DNA of 64,000 bases from NCBI RefSeq assembly GCF_900250115.1, contig NZ_LT984803.1, positions 3,375,583 to 3,439,582 on the forward strand. Reading direction: 5' to 3'. The notes below the pieces were generated by a model. That model had not been told where the DNA came from. It made no database searches and saw only the letters and a program-made list of their open reading frames with translations. The position numbers and the translations under genes are program-made. This document shows, one piece after another, positions 8,566 to 20,800 of the stretch. Numbering within the stretch: the stretch's first letter is position 1; every line of letters begins with the position of its first letter. The stretch comes from Cupriavidus taiwanensis (GTDB taxonomy: Bacteria; Pseudomonadota; Gammaproteobacteria; Burkholderiales; Burkholderiaceae).

Positions 8566-9258
8566 TCAGCCCGCGCCGGCCGTGCGCTTGCCGAGCTGCG
8601 CGTTCAGCTCGGCCGCCTCGCCCAGCACATGGGCCAGGCGCCGCAGCGGCCGGCTGCATTGCAGATGCAGGTACAGGTAGCAGGCGGCGCCGCTTACGAC
8701 CATCACGCCGTAGAGCCACAGCAGCGCGCCGGCCATGGCCTGCTGGCGCGGCAGCGCGGCCATCACCGCGGCGGCCGGCGCCAGCGCCAGCAGCACCGCC
8801 AGCGTGCGCGCCGCGCCTTCCCAAAGCCGCAGTTGCAGCGCCACGCGCCGCTGGCGCGCCTGCAGTTGCTGCGGCGGAATCCGCGCCAGCCGGCGCAGCA
8901 GCGCGTCCTCGGCGGCGCTGTCGCGGTCCAGCTCGGCGGCCTGCCAGCGCAGCGGATCGCGCAGCCGCGCCAGCACCGTGCCGGCGCGCGCCAGTCCCGC
9001 GCCGACATAGCAGGCGGCGGCCAGGGCCAGCAGGGCCTCGAAGCCGCGCAGCGACCACAGCGGCACGGGATGCTTCAGCCCCACGCGCCACACGGCCAGG
9101 CCGGCGCCACACAGGAGCGTCGCGGCCAGCGCCGCGACAAAGCCGAGCCACAGCGCGCGCCGGCTGTCCGGCGCGGACCCGGGGGTGGACGCGGACTCGG
9201 GCGCGGCGGCGGCAAGCGCTTCCAGCAGTTCGTAGGTGGACGGCAGCCTGGAATACAT
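8566..9258 (-). CDS. Hypothetical membrane protein, 230 residues
   Basis: I do not recognise the family. The N-terminus (about 1-30) is polar and Ala/Ser/Pro-rich. Two hydrophobic segments follow at about 35-57 and 68-88, a charged and helical stretch (residues 95-145, with many Arg/Gln and a RIPPQQLQARQRR segment), then two more hydrophobic segments at about 150-170 and 178-200. This predicts four membrane helices with a cytosolic middle loop. The ATG at 9258 is the first in frame after a low-complexity upstream extension. It has its own promoter region shared with the divergent gcl gene. Confidence 0.65.
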   Translation of the reverse strand: MYSRLPSTYELLEALAAAAPESASTPGSAPDSRRALWLGFVAALAATLLCGAGLAVWRVGLKHPVPLWSLRGFEALLALAAACYVGAGLARAGTVLARLRDPLRWQAAELDRDSAAEDALLRRLARIPPQQLQARQRRVALQLRLWEGAARTLAVLLALAPAAAVMAALPRQQAMAGALLWLYGVMVVSGAACYLYLHLQCSRPLRRLAHVLGEAAELNAQLGKRTAGAG

Positions 9259-9541
9259 GGTCGGCCCGGATGGCAGGGAATGCCGTCATTTTGCCGCAGC
9301 GCGCCGCGGCGGCACGTCGGCGCACGGGCGTACCCGCTGCTGCGCGGCGTGTCCGTACCGTCACACCACATATCCAATGGCATGCATCGGCGTACCTGGG
9401 CCGACCGTCCGACCGCGCTTTCCGGCCCATATTGCGTACTACAGGTATCGAATCAACTGATCGCTCTTCTGTTTATCCCAACCGGCTTGCGGGAATAGGA
9501 TCGACTCCAACGAAATTCCCACCATTACCGGAGACAAGATC

Positions 9542-11326
<1,785 letters not shown>

Positions 11327-11439
11327 GCAACACCATTCCAGCATGGAACGCGCGGGCCACGGCCCGCGCGAAGCCAAGTGCCCCCTGCAGCAGGGCTCCA
11401 CACCGGCGGAGCGACAACACAATTAAACCGGAGAGACTC

Positions 11440-12222
11440 ATGACTAAACTTGCGGCCAACCTCACCATGCTGTTCAACGAAGTGGGTTTTCTCGACCGCT
11501 TCGAAGCCGCCGCGCGCGCGGGCTTCCGCGGCGTGGAATTCCTGTTCCCCTATGCGTTCCACGCGGACCAGATCGCTGACCGCCTGAACCGCTTCCAGCT
11601 CGACCTGGTGCTGCACAACCTGCCCGCCGGCAAGTGGGATGCGGGCGAGCGCGGCATTGCCTGCCACCCGGACCGCGTCGGCGAGTTCCAGGACGGCGTG
11701 GGCGAGGCCATCAAGTACGCCAAGGTGCTGGGCGTGCGCCAGCTGAACTGCCTGGTCGGCATCCTGCCGCAGAACGTCAAGCGCGAGCAGGCCCAGGAAA
11801 CGCTGGTGGAAAACCTGCGCTTCGCCGCCAGCGCGCTGGCCGCCGAGCATATCGACCTGCTGGTCGAGCCGATCAACACCTTCGACATCCCCGGCTTCTT
11901 CCTGTCGCGCACGCAGCAGGCGCTGGACCTGATTACCCAGGTCAACGCGCCCAACCTGTACGTGCAGTACGACATCTATCACATGCAGCGGATGGAAGGC
12001 GAGATCGCCAACACCATCAAGGCCAACCTGCCGAAGATCAAGCATGTGCAGCTGGCCGACAACCCGGGCCGCAACGAGCCGGGCACGGGCGAGCTGAACT
12101 ACCAGTACCTGTTCAGGTTCCTGGACGAGATCGGCTACAGCGGCTGGATCGGCTGCGAGTACAAGCCGAAGACCACCACCGAAGCCGGCCTGGGTTGGCG
12201 CGCCGCGCACGGCGTGCAGTAA
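11440..12222 (+). CDS. hyi: Hydroxypyruvate isomerase
   Basis: The protein is 260 residues, the family length. Hyi interconverts tartronate semialdehyde and hydroxypyruvate on a TIM-barrel fold. The N-terminal AANLTMLFNEVGFLDRF segment, the metal/acid motif LVEPINTFDIPGFFL, and the C-terminal GCEYKPKTTTEAGLGW with the second Glu are all visible. A GGAGAG site precedes the ATG. It lies 113 bp after gcl in the usual order for this pathway. Confidence 0.95.
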   Translation: MTKLAANLTMLFNEVGFLDRFEAAARAGFRGVEFLFPYAFHADQIADRLNRFQLDLVLHNLPAGKWDAGERGIACHPDRVGEFQDGVGEAIKYAKVLGVRQLNCLVGILPQNVKREQAQETLVENLRFAASALAAEHIDLLVEPINTFDIPGFFLSRTQQALDLITQVNAPNLYVQYDIYHMQRMEGEIANTIKANLPKIKHVQLADNPGRNEPGTGELNYQYLFRFLDEIGYSGWIGCEYKPKTTTEAGLGWRAAHGVQ

Positions 12223-12253
12223 CTACTGTCGCTTTTCAATTCCCGCTTGTTTG

Positions 12254-12390
12254 CTCCCCTCTCCCGCTAGCGGGAGAGGGCAGGAGTGTCAAAAGCTGAG
12301 GCCTGCGAGTTAAAACCGCAGGCCCCGCTTGATGTGGCGCCTTGCTAGCCCACCCCTCTCCCCAACCCTCTCCCCCTGAGGGGAGAGAGT
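12254..12390. repeat. Palindromic REP-like intergenic elements
   Basis: The hyi-glxR interval (12223-12509) contains a perfect palindrome around 12257-12280 (CCCTCTCCCGCTAG read against its complement) and a second related imperfect element around 12353-12390 with CCCCTCTCC and GGGGAGAG arms. No coding frame is supported here. Such CT-rich palindromes are common extragenic repeats in Burkholderiaceae genomes and may stabilise or attenuate the upstream part of the transcript. Confidence 0.7.
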
Positions 12391-12509
12391 GATAACACCT
12401 TGCTAAGGCTAGCTCGGGCGGCTTGGGAGCACCCAACACCGCGCTCCCCTTCTGTGCCGGAGCTTCAGAAACCACCAGCTTCAATTTTATTTTTCCAAGG
12501 AGACATCAC

Positions 12510-13430
12510 ATGGCAACCACTCGCAACGTCGGCTTCATCGGCCTGGGCATCATGGGCGCACCGATGGCGGGCCACCTGCGCGCCGCCGGCCACACGCTGT
12601 TCGTGCATGACGTCAACCCGGCCCCGCAAGCGCTGGTCGATGCAGGCGTGACCGTCTGCACCAGCGCCGAGGAAGTCGCCAAGCGTGCCGACATCATCGT
12701 CATCATGGTGCCGGACACGCCGCACGTGGAAGCGGTGCTGTTCAGCGAGAAGGGCGTGGCCGCCGCGTTCAAGGCTGCCGGCAAGGAAGCCAGCTACAGC
12801 AAGATCGTGGTCGACATGAGCTCGATCTCGCCGATCGCCACCAAGGACTTCGCCGCGCGCATCAACAAGCTGGGCGCTTCGTACCTGGACGCACCGGTGT
12901 CGGGCGGTGAAGTGGGCGCCAAGGCGGCTTCGCTGACGATCATGGTCGGCGGCCCGCAGGAGGCCTTCGACCAGGTCAAGCCGCTGTTCGAACTGATGGG
13001 CAAGAACATCACGCTGGTGGGCGGCAACGGCGACGGCCAGACCACCAAGGTGGCCAACCAGATCATCGTCGCGCTGAACATCCAGGCCGTGTCCGAAGCG
13101 CTGCTGTTCGCCTCCAAGGCCGGCGCCGATCCGGCCAAGGTGCGCGAGGCGCTGATGGGCGGCTTTGCGGCCTCGCGCATCCTGGAGGTGCATGGCGATC
13201 GCATGGTCAAGCGCACCTTCGATCCGGGCTTCCGCATCGAGCTGCACCAGAAGGACCTGAACCTGGCGCTGCAGGGCGCCAAGGCGCTGGGCGTGGCACT
13301 GCCCAACACCGCCACCGCGCAGGAGCTGTTCAATACCTGCTCGGCCAACGGCCTGGGCAAGCAGGACCACTCGGCCCTGTGCCGCGCGATCGAGATCATG
13401 TCGAACCACCAGATCGCCAACGCCAAGTAA
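12510..13430 (+). CDS. glxR: 2-hydroxy-3-oxopropionate reductase (tartronate semialdehyde reductase)
   Basis: The protein is 306 residues. The ATG at 12510 follows CCAAGGAG; the longer upstream frame is not supported. It is a beta-hydroxyacid dehydrogenase: NAD(P) motif GFIGLGIMGAPMAGHL, substrate motif DAPVSGGEVGA (about 125), and the catalytic Lys in TTKVANQ (about 175). It reduces tartronate semialdehyde to D-glycerate. Position after gcl and hyi gives the function. Gcl plus this enzyme are enough to turn two glyoxylate into glycerate, with Hyi handling the isomer. Confidence 0.95.
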   Translation: MATTRNVGFIGLGIMGAPMAGHLRAAGHTLFVHDVNPAPQALVDAGVTVCTSAEEVAKRADIIVIMVPDTPHVEAVLFSEKGVAAAFKAAGKEASYSKIVVDMSSISPIATKDFAARINKLGASYLDAPVSGGEVGAKAASLTIMVGGPQEAFDQVKPLFELMGKNITLVGGNGDGQTTKVANQIIVALNIQAVSEALLFASKAGADPAKVREALMGGFAASRILEVHGDRMVKRTFDPGFRIELHQKDLNLALQGAKALGVALPNTATAQELFNTCSANGLGKQDHSALCRAIEIMSNHQIANAK

Positions 13431-13439
13431 GCAGCAACC

Positions 13440-13543
13440 TGTCGTCCCCGCCCAGCGGGGACGACACGCTTTGCAGTACCGCTTTGTACCCACTGCGTAC
13501 CCGACGTACCCGACGTACCCAGCGTACCCAGCGTACCCGTCAG
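13440..13543. repeat. Perfect hairpin followed by 9-bp GTACCC tandem repeats
   Basis: At 13440-13466 an 11-bp perfect stem (GTCGTCCCCGC with GCGGGGACGAC, 3-base loop) stands just after the reductase stop, without a T-run. From about 13486 to 13540 the unit GTACCC plus three bases repeats about six times in two flavours (GTACCCGAC, GTACCCAGC). The array ends about 15 bp before the ATG of the glycerate kinase gene, so it covers the place where a ribosome site should be. This may tune expression or vary in copy number. Confidence 0.8.
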
Positions 13544-13558
13544 CACCCAGGATTCTTC

Positions 13559-14872
13559 ATGCTCGTCACCGAACCCCAAGCCGCCCTGCTGTCGCCCCAG
13601 CGCACCGCAGCCAACGCTGAACCGCGCGCGCTGCTGCGCGACCTGTTCGATACCGCGGTCGCCGCCGTCAGCGCCAGCCACTGCCTGCCGCCGCACCTGC
13701 CCGCGCCGCCGAAGGGCCGCACCGTGGTGATCGGCGCCGGCAAGGCCGCCGCGGCGATGGCGCAGGCGGTGGAAGCGAACTGGCAAGGCGAGCTGTCGGG
13801 GCTGGTGGTGACGCGCTACGGCCACGGCGCCGACTGCAAGCGCATCGAAGTAGTCGAAGCCGCGCACCCGGTTCCCGACGAAGCCGGCGCGCGCGCCGCG
13901 CAGCGCATGGTGGAACTGGTGCACGGCCTGAGCGCCGACGACCTGGTGCTGTGCCTGATCTCCGGCGGCGGTTCCGCGCTGCTGGCCGCGCCCGCGCCGG
14001 GCCTGACGCTGGCCGACAAGCAAGCCGTGAACAAGGCGCTGCTCAGGAGCGGTGCCAGCATCGGCGAGATGAACTGCGTGCGCAAGCACCTGTCGGCGCT
14101 CAAGGGCGGCCGCCTGGCGCTGCACTGCGCGCCGGCTCGCGTGGAGACGCTGCTGATTTCCGATATCCCCGGCGATGACCCGACGCTGATCGCCAGCGGC
14201 CCGACGCTGCCGGATGCGACCACCTGCGCCGATGCGCTGGCGGTGATCGCCAAGTACGGCATCGAGGTGCCGGCCAACGTGCGCGCGCACCTGGAGAGCG
14301 GGGCCGGCGAAACCCCCAAGCCCGGCGATGCCCGCTTCCACGGTCACCGCAGCGTGACGCTGGCCACCGCGCAGCAAGCGCTGGAAGCCGCCGCGGCGCG
14401 TGCGCGCGAACTGGGTTTCGAGGCCCACATCCTGTCCGACTGCATCGAGGGCGAAGCGCGCGAAGTGGCCGAAGTGCATGCCGCGATCGCGCGCCAGGTG
14501 GCGCAGCGCGGCCAGCCGTTCAGCAAGCCGTGCGTGATCCTGTCCGGCGGCGAGACCACCGTGACCGTGCGCGGCAAGGGCCGCGGCGGGCGCAATGCCG
14601 AGTTCCTGCTGGCGCTGGCGGTGGCGCTCGACGGCCTGCCCGGCGTGCACGCCATCGCCGGCGACACCGATGGCATCGACGGCTCGGAGGACAACGCCGG
14701 CGCCCTGCTGTCGCCGGACACGCTGACCCGTGCCGGCGCGCGCGGGCTTAATGCGCGCGCGCACCTCGAAAACAATGACGGCTACGGTTTCTTCGCCGGC
14801 CTGGACGACCTGATCGTCACCGGCCCGACCCGTACCAACGTAAACGACTTCCGCGCGATCCTGATCATCTGA
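13559..14872 (+). CDS. ttuD: Glycerate 2-kinase, MOFRL/TtuD type
   Basis: The protein is 437 residues, matching the DUF4147-MOFRL family. The ATG at 13559 follows the GTACCC repeat tract; the frame open further upstream is repeat-encoded and rejected. Motifs: VVIGAGKAAAAMAQAVE near the start, LCLISGGGSALLAAPAPG (about 130), and the C-terminal GGRNAEFLLALA with AGDTDGIDGSEDNAG of the MOFRL domain. These enzymes phosphorylate D-glycerate to 2-phosphoglycerate using ATP, although some older annotations call them hydroxypyruvate reductase. With the upstream genes it completes glyoxylate to 2-phosphoglycerate, and pyruvate kinase is the next gene. Confidence 0.93.
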   Translation: MLVTEPQAALLSPQRTAANAEPRALLRDLFDTAVAAVSASHCLPPHLPAPPKGRTVVIGAGKAAAAMAQAVEANWQGELSGLVVTRYGHGADCKRIEVVEAAHPVPDEAGARAAQRMVELVHGLSADDLVLCLISGGGSALLAAPAPGLTLADKQAVNKALLRSGASIGEMNCVRKHLSALKGGRLALHCAPARVETLLISDIPGDDPTLIASGPTLPDATTCADALAVIAKYGIEVPANVRAHLESGAGETPKPGDARFHGHRSVTLATAQQALEAAAARARELGFEAHILSDCIEGEAREVAEVHAAIARQVAQRGQPFSKPCVILSGGETTVTVRGKGRGGRNAEFLLALAVALDGLPGVHAIAGDTDGIDGSEDNAGALLSPDTLTRAGARGLNARAHLENNDGYGFFAGLDDLIVTGPTRTNVNDFRAILII

Positions 14873-14946
14873 CGATCGCCGCCAACGTAGTACCGACTGA
14901 CTCGCGGCGCCGACGCGCCGCTACCGAGAATGGAAGAGGAGACATC

Positions 14947-16410
14947 ATGAGACGCCAGCGCAAAGCGAAGATCGTGGCCACGCTCGGCCCGGCCAGCACC
15001 GACATCGCGGTGATCCGCGCGCTGTTCGAGGCCGGCGCGGACGTGTTCCGGCTGAACTTCAGCCACGGCACCCACGACGACCACCGCGCGCGCTACGACG
15101 CGGTGCGCCAGGTCGAGGTCGAGAGCGGCCGCCCCATCGCCGTGCTGGCCGACCTGCAGGGCCCCAAGCTGCGCATCGGCACCTTCGCGGCGGGCAAGGT
15201 CGCGGTGCGCACCGGCGATGTGTTCGTGCTCGACAGCGACCCGACCCCGGGCGACGGCACCCGCGTCTACCTGCCGCACCCGGAGCTGTTCCAGGCCGCG
15301 CAACCCGGCCAGTCGCTGCTGATCGACGACGGCAAGGTGCGCCTGGCGATCGAGTCGGTCACCACCGGCACCATTACCACGCGCGTCGCCAACAACGGCA
15401 CGCTGTCCGACCGCAAGGGCGTGAACGTGCCCGACGCGGTGATCCCCATCCCCGCGCTAACCGAGAAGGACCGCAAGGACCTGGACTTCGCGCTGTCGCT
15501 GGGCGCCGACTGGATCGGCCTGTCGTTCGTGCAGCGCCCGTCCGACATCGTCGAGGCGCGCGAGATCGTCGGCACCCGGGCCGGGATCCTGTCCAAGATC
15601 GAAAAGCCCGCCGCGCTGCAGCAGCTGGAAGAGATCGTGCGGGTGTCCGATTCGGTGATGGTGGCGCGCGGCGACCTCGGCGTGGAGCTGCCGCCCGAGC
15701 GCGTGCCCGGCGTGCAGAAGCGCATCCTGCGCGTGTGCCGCCAGCTGGGCAAGCCGGTGGTGATCGCCACGCAGATGCTGGAGTCGATGATCGACTCGCC
15801 GGTGCCGACCCGCGCCGAAGCGTCGGACGTGGCCAGCGCGATCTATGAAGGCGCCGATGCGGTGATGCTGTCGGCCGAGTCGGCCAACGGCCGCTACCCG
15901 GTGCCGGCGGTGTCGATGATGAACCGCATTGTCACCGAGGTCGAGCGCGACCCGCTGTACCGCAACCTGCTCGACGCCCAGCACGAGACCCCACTGAACA
16001 CCCGCCAGGATGCCATTTGCGCCGCGCTGCGCGAAGTTACGCACATCATCGGCGCGGCGGCGACGGTGACCTATACCTCGTCCGGCTCGACCGCGCTGCG
16101 GGCCGCGCGCGAGCGGCCGTGCGCGCCGATCGTCAGCATCACGCCCAACCTGGAGATCGCCCGCCGGCTGGCGATCGCCTGGGGCATCCACTCCACCGTG
16201 AGCCCGGACGTGCAGAGCGTCGACGAAATGGTCGAAGCCGCCACCCGCGCCGCCGTTGCCGAAGGCTACGCCGCGCCGGGTGACCAGATCACCATCGCCG
16301 CGGGCATGCCGTTCGGCCAGGGCGGCACCACCAACCTGCTGCGCGTGGCCGAAGTCAGCGCCAGCGCGGTGGCCGCCGCGCCGGCCGCACGCGAGGCCGC
16401 GCTGGCCTGA
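14947..16410 (+). CDS. pyk: Pyruvate kinase
   Basis: The protein is 487 residues with GAGGAGA before the ATG. It converts phosphoenolpyruvate and ADP to pyruvate and ATP. Motifs: KIVATLGPAS at the N-terminus, DLQGPKLRIG, the B domain from about 70 to 170, ILSKIEKPAALQQLEEI with the catalytic Lys, and MVARGDLGVELPPERVPGVQK. The C-terminal domain carries TSSGSTALRAARERP, the usual effector region. It lies 74 bp after the glycerate kinase gene on the same strand and probably serves as the dedicated outlet of the glyoxylate route rather than the only pyruvate kinase of the cell. Confidence 0.97.
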   Translation: MRRQRKAKIVATLGPASTDIAVIRALFEAGADVFRLNFSHGTHDDHRARYDAVRQVEVESGRPIAVLADLQGPKLRIGTFAAGKVAVRTGDVFVLDSDPTPGDGTRVYLPHPELFQAAQPGQSLLIDDGKVRLAIESVTTGTITTRVANNGTLSDRKGVNVPDAVIPIPALTEKDRKDLDFALSLGADWIGLSFVQRPSDIVEAREIVGTRAGILSKIEKPAALQQLEEIVRVSDSVMVARGDLGVELPPERVPGVQKRILRVCRQLGKPVVIATQMLESMIDSPVPTRAEASDVASAIYEGADAVMLSAESANGRYPVPAVSMMNRIVTEVERDPLYRNLLDAQHETPLNTRQDAICAALREVTHIIGAAATVTYTSSGSTALRAARERPCAPIVSITPNLEIARRLAIAWGIHSTVSPDVQSVDEMVEAATRAAVAEGYAAPGDQITIAAGMPFGQGGTTNLLRVAEVSASAVAAAPAAREAALA

Positions 16411-16456
16411 GCGCGCGGGAGCGCGTTCCCGCTGCGGAACCTGCAGGCCCTGACGG

Positions 16457-16542
16457 AACCGGGTGCAAACCCGGTTTCTTCGCTTTGCCGCACACCGCCC
16501 GCATTGCCCGTCTCCAGGGCGAGCGGGCGGTGTTTTTTTTTT
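16457..16542 (+). terminator. Two consecutive terminator hairpins after pyruvate kinase
   Basis: The first hairpin is AACCGGG/CCCGGTT at about 16457-16477, followed by TTCTTCG. The second is a 10-bp perfect stem CACCGCCCGC/GCGGGCGGTG at 16493-16532, followed by ten T residues. Together they close the gcl-hyi-glxR-ttuD-pyk run. Confidence 0.92.
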
Positions 16543-16657
16543 GTGCCGGCGGTGCGCATGCGCCGGCACGGCGCGCTGCCGGAGCGAGCACCAAGGCGCG
16601 GATTGCTATACTGAATTCCACTTTCCCCACCCTCTTCCCCAAGTCCCCGGAGCCCCC

Positions 16658-17527
16658 ATGCGCCTAGATGACGAAGCCGAAAGCCAGCACGTTGAAGACC
16701 GCCGCGGTGGATTCGGCGGGCTTGGCGGCAAGTCGATCGGCATCGGCACGGTCATCATCGCGCTGGCGGCGTCGTATTTCTTCGGCATCGACCCGATGCT
16801 GATCATGCAGGGCGCGTCGGTGCTGCAGGGCTCCGGCCCGCAGCAGCAACAGCAGCAGGCCAACCGGCCGCCGGCGACGGACCACATGACCGTGTTTACG
16901 CGCAAGGTGCTGGGCAATACCGAGCGCACCTGGCAACACATCTTCGAAACCCAGCTCAACCGCCGCTATGCGCCGCCGACGCTGGTGCTGTTCTCCGGCG
17001 CCACGCCGACGGCATGCGGCACCGGCCAGTCCGCGATGGGGCCGTTCTACTGCCCCGGCGACCAGAAGGTCTATATCGACCTGGCTTTCTATGACGAATT
17101 GCGCCAGCGCTTCGGCGCCGGCGGCGACTTTGCCCAGGCCTATGTGATCGCGCACGAGATCGGCCACCATGTGCAGAACCTGCTGGGCGTTTCGGACAAG
17201 GTCGACAACGCGCGCCGGCGCATGGGCGAGACCCAGGCCAACCAGCTGTCGGTGCGCATGGAGCTGCAGGCCGACTGCCTCGCCGGGGTGTGGGCCGCCA
17301 CCGCGCAGCGCGCCAACCAGCAGCTGCTGGAACCCGGCGATATCGAAGAAGGCCTGAAGGCCGCCGCTGCGATCGGCGACGACCGGCTGCAGCGCCGGTC
17401 GCAGGGCTATGTCGTGCCCGAAGCGTTTACCCATGGCTCCAGCGAGCAGCGCGTGCGCTGGCTGCGCCGCGGCATCGAGTCCGGCGACATCCGCAAGTGC
17501 GACGCCTTCGCCGCGCGCGACCTGTAG
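16658..17527 (+). CDS. YpfJ-type neutral zinc metallopeptidase
   Basis: The protein is 289 residues from the ATG at 16658; the longer frame is through the terminator and is rejected. Residues about 27-45 form one membrane anchor (GIGTVIIALAASYFFGI), followed by a Gln-rich linker (QQQQQQ). The catalytic motif is AHEIGHHVQNLLG with a downstream ELQADCLAGVWA that supplies the third ligand. It fits the YpfJ/DUF2342-like membrane-anchored zinc protease family of unknown substrate. It is probably monocistronic, between the pyk terminators and a clear promoter at 17580. Confidence 0.9.
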   Translation: MRLDDEAESQHVEDRRGGFGGLGGKSIGIGTVIIALAASYFFGIDPMLIMQGASVLQGSGPQQQQQQANRPPATDHMTVFTRKVLGNTERTWQHIFETQLNRRYAPPTLVLFSGATPTACGTGQSAMGPFYCPGDQKVYIDLAFYDELRQRFGAGGDFAQAYVIAHEIGHHVQNLLGVSDKVDNARRRMGETQANQLSVRMELQADCLAGVWAATAQRANQQLLEPGDIEEGLKAAAAIGDDRLQRRSQGYVVPEAFTHGSSEQRVRWLRRGIESGDIRKCDAFAARDL

Positions 17528-17579
17528 TTCCTGGCCGCGCCCCCAACCTCCGTGGGGGGCCGACAATGTGATGTTTGCG

Positions 17580-17609
17580 TTGTCCAGGCCGCGCTTCCCT
17601 GTCTATAAT
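17580..17609 (+). promoter_or_regulatory. Sigma-70 promoter upstream of the RND pump gene
   Basis: TTGTCC at 17580-17585 and TATAAT at 17604-17609 with an 18-bp spacer. It is about 220 bp upstream of the RND ATG at 17833, so a leader of about 210 nt is implied. The rest of the interval 17528-17832 holds no supported gene. Confidence 0.65.
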
Positions 17610-17832
17610 CGCCGGCAAGGCCGCAGTATGACGGCCGCTCGCCGGCGTTGATCCTTACCGATCCTTCCCGCCGCAGCGCCGGGTCCATTCCCGCCGGCCC
17701 CCCGTACCCTCGGTACGCGCGCCACTTGCCGCAGTCGTTCGCGGCGTCTCCGCACCCAAGCCGTTCCGTTCCAACCGCAGCGGAGCCACGGCCGATCTTC
17801 ACTTGCCGTGCCCGTGCCAGCCCTGACCTGAC

Positions 17833-20800
17833 ATGGCGTCGTTTTTCCTGAAGCGCCCGGCGTTCGCCTGGGTGCTGGCCATCCTGACAGTGGTGGCGGG
17901 CCTGCTGGCCCTGAACCGCATTCCGATCGCCCAATATCCGGCGGTGGCGCCGCCTACGGTGATCATCTACGCCGACTATCCCGGCGCGTCCGCGCGCACC
18001 GTGGAAGACCGCGTCACCGCGGTGCTGGAGCAGCAGATGCATGGCATTCCGGGCCTGCTCTACCTCGATTCCAGCAGCGAGGGCGGCACCGCCACGGTGA
18101 CGCTCGGCTTCCGCCAGGGCACCGACCCGCAACTGGCGCAGGTCAATGTGCGCAACCGCGTGGCCCAGGCCGAGCCGCTGCTGCCCGAGGCGGTGCGGCG
18201 CGGCGGGGTCTATGTCGACCAGGCCAGCAGCAGCGCCTTCATGTATGTGTCGCTGGTCTCGGACAGCGGCCAGCTCGACGAAACCGCGCTGGGCGACTTT
18301 GCCGCGGGCTCGGTGCTGCCGCTGCTGCGCCGCCTGCCCGGCATCGGCAAGGCCGAGCCCTACGGCGCCGAGTACGCGCTGCGGATCTGGTTCGATCCTG
18401 ACAAGCTGCATGCCTTCAACCTGACCACGGCCGAAGTCGAGGCCGCCATTCGCGCGCGCAACGGCAACGTGACGCCGGGCCAGCTGGGCGGCGCGCCGGC
18501 GGTGCCGGGCCAGCCGTTCCAGGCGATCGTGCGCCCGCCCGCGCCGATGAGCGACGCGCAGGCGTTCGGGCGCATCGTGGTGCGCGCCGCCACCGATGGC
18601 TCGGCGGTGCTGCTGCGCGATGTGGCGCGGGTGGAACTGGCCGCCAGCGACTACCGCTACGGCTCCACGCTGAACACCCGCAATGCCGCGTCGATCGGCC
18701 TGAAGCTGGCCGATGGCGCCAACGTGCTGCAGACCTCGCGCGCCGTGCGCGCCGCGCTCGATGCCGCCAGCACGGGCTTCCCGGGCGACGTGCGCTACGA
18801 GATCTCGTATGACGGCGCCACCTTCGTGCAGGCCTCGATCTCGCGCGTGGTGCTGACCCTGATCGAGGCCACGGTGCTGGTGTTCCTGATCCTGTACCTG
18901 TTCCTCGGCAACCTGCGCGCCACGCTGATCCCGTTCATCGTGGTGCCGGTATCGCTGCTGGGCACGGTCGCATGCCTGTATGCGCTGGGCCTGTCGCTGA
19001 ACGTGATCACGCTGTTCGGCGTGGTGCTGGCGATCGGCATCCTGGTCGACGACGCCATCGTGGTGGTGGAAAACGTCGAGCGCATCATGCGCAGCGATGG
19101 CGTGGGCGCGATGCAGGCCGCGGCGCGCTCGATGCGCGAAGTCTCCGGCGCGCTGGTCGCGGTGACGCTGGTGCTGTGCGCGGTGTTCGTGCCGATGGCG
19201 TTCTTCGGCAGCGCGGTGGGCGTGATCTACCGGCATTTCGCCGTGACGCTGGCGGTGTCGATCGCGTTCTCGCTGTTCTTTGCGCTGACGCTGGCGCCGG
19301 CAATGTGCGCGAGCCTGCTGCGCCACAGCGCGGCGCCGGCGCGCGGGCCGCTGGCCTGGTTCGATGCGCGCTTCGCCGCCTTCACCGCGCGCTACGCCGG
19401 CTGGGTGCAGGCGCTGCAGCGCCGCCGGCTGCGCTGGCTGGCGCTGTACCTGGCGCTGACGCTGGCGTGCGGCTATGCGCTGTGGAAGATGCCGAGCGGT
19501 TTCCTGCCGGAAGAGGATACCGGCGAGATCGTGGTCGATGTGGAGTTGCCAGCGGGCAGCACGCAGGCCGACACGCGCCGGCTGGTCGCCGGCCTCGAGC
19601 AATGGATGCGCGACCAGCGCTACCCGGTGCGTTCCAGCTTTGCCGTGCTGGGCTGGTCCAGCGGCGGCAGCGGCGAGCAGCGCGCCAGCCTGTTCATCGG
19701 CCTCTCCGACTGGAAGGCACGCGGGCGCGAGCACACCGCGCAGGCGGTGCTGGAGCGGCTCGCGGCCGGCCTGGAGAGCTGGCCCGGCCGTGGCGCCGCG
19801 CAACTGTTCGCCTACAACAGCTCGGCGCTGCCGGAACTGGGCAGCATCGGCGGCCTGGATATGCGCCTGGTGGCGCGCCAGCCGGTGGGCCGCGAGAAGC
19901 TCTTCGCCGCGCGCGACAAGCTGATCGACCGCGCCAGGCAGGACCCGGTGCTGGGCGAGGTGCGCGCCACCACCGGCCAGCCGGTGCCGGCGCTGGACCT
20001 GAAGATCGACTACCGCAAGGCCGAGGCCTTCGGCGTCGATGCCGAGGCCGTGCATCACACACTGTCGGCGACGCTGGGCTCGCGCTATATCGACGAAGTC
20101 GCGCGCGAAGGCCGGGTGCGGCGCGTGATCCTGCAGGCCGACGCGCCGTTCCGCATGCAGCCGGACCAGCTCGCGCGCGTGCATGTGCGCAACGCCCACG
20201 GCACGATGGTGTCGCTGGCAGCCTTCGCCTCGCTGGAATGGGGGCAAGGCGAGGTCACGCTGGAGCGCTTCGACGGCTTCAGCTCGGTGCGCATCAATGC
20301 CGAAGTGGCGCCGGGCTACACCACCGGCGCGGCGATGACGCGGCTGGCCGGGCTGGTACGCGAGCTGGGGCCCGAATTCGACGTGCGCTGGACCGGCCGG
20401 GCCTACGAGCAGGAGCAGACCGGCACGCAGGCGCCGTGGCTGTTCGCGCTGTCGCTGCTGTTCATCTTCCTGTGCCTGGTGGCGCTCTATGAAAGCTGGA
20501 CCTTGCCGCTGGCGGTGATTGCGATCGTGCCCACCGGCCTGATGGGCGCGGCCGCCGCGATCTGGCTGCGCGGCATGCCCAACGACGTCTACTTCAAGGT
20601 GGGCGTGGTGGTGATCATGGGGCTGGCGGCCAAGAACGCGATCCTGATCGTTGAATATGCCGAGCAATTGCGGCGCGGCGCCGCGGGCGCGATGGGCGTG
20701 GCCCAGGCCGCCACGCGCGCGGCGCGCCAGCGGCTGCGGCCGGTGGTGATGACCTCGCTGGCGTTCGTGCTGGGGGTGGTGCCGCTGGCCATCAGCACCG

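Noticed and set aside
17407..20667. 1086-codon minus-strand frame under the RND gene
   Set aside because: His/Arg/Gln-rich antisense frame with no motif or ribosome site; RND motifs are on the plus strand.
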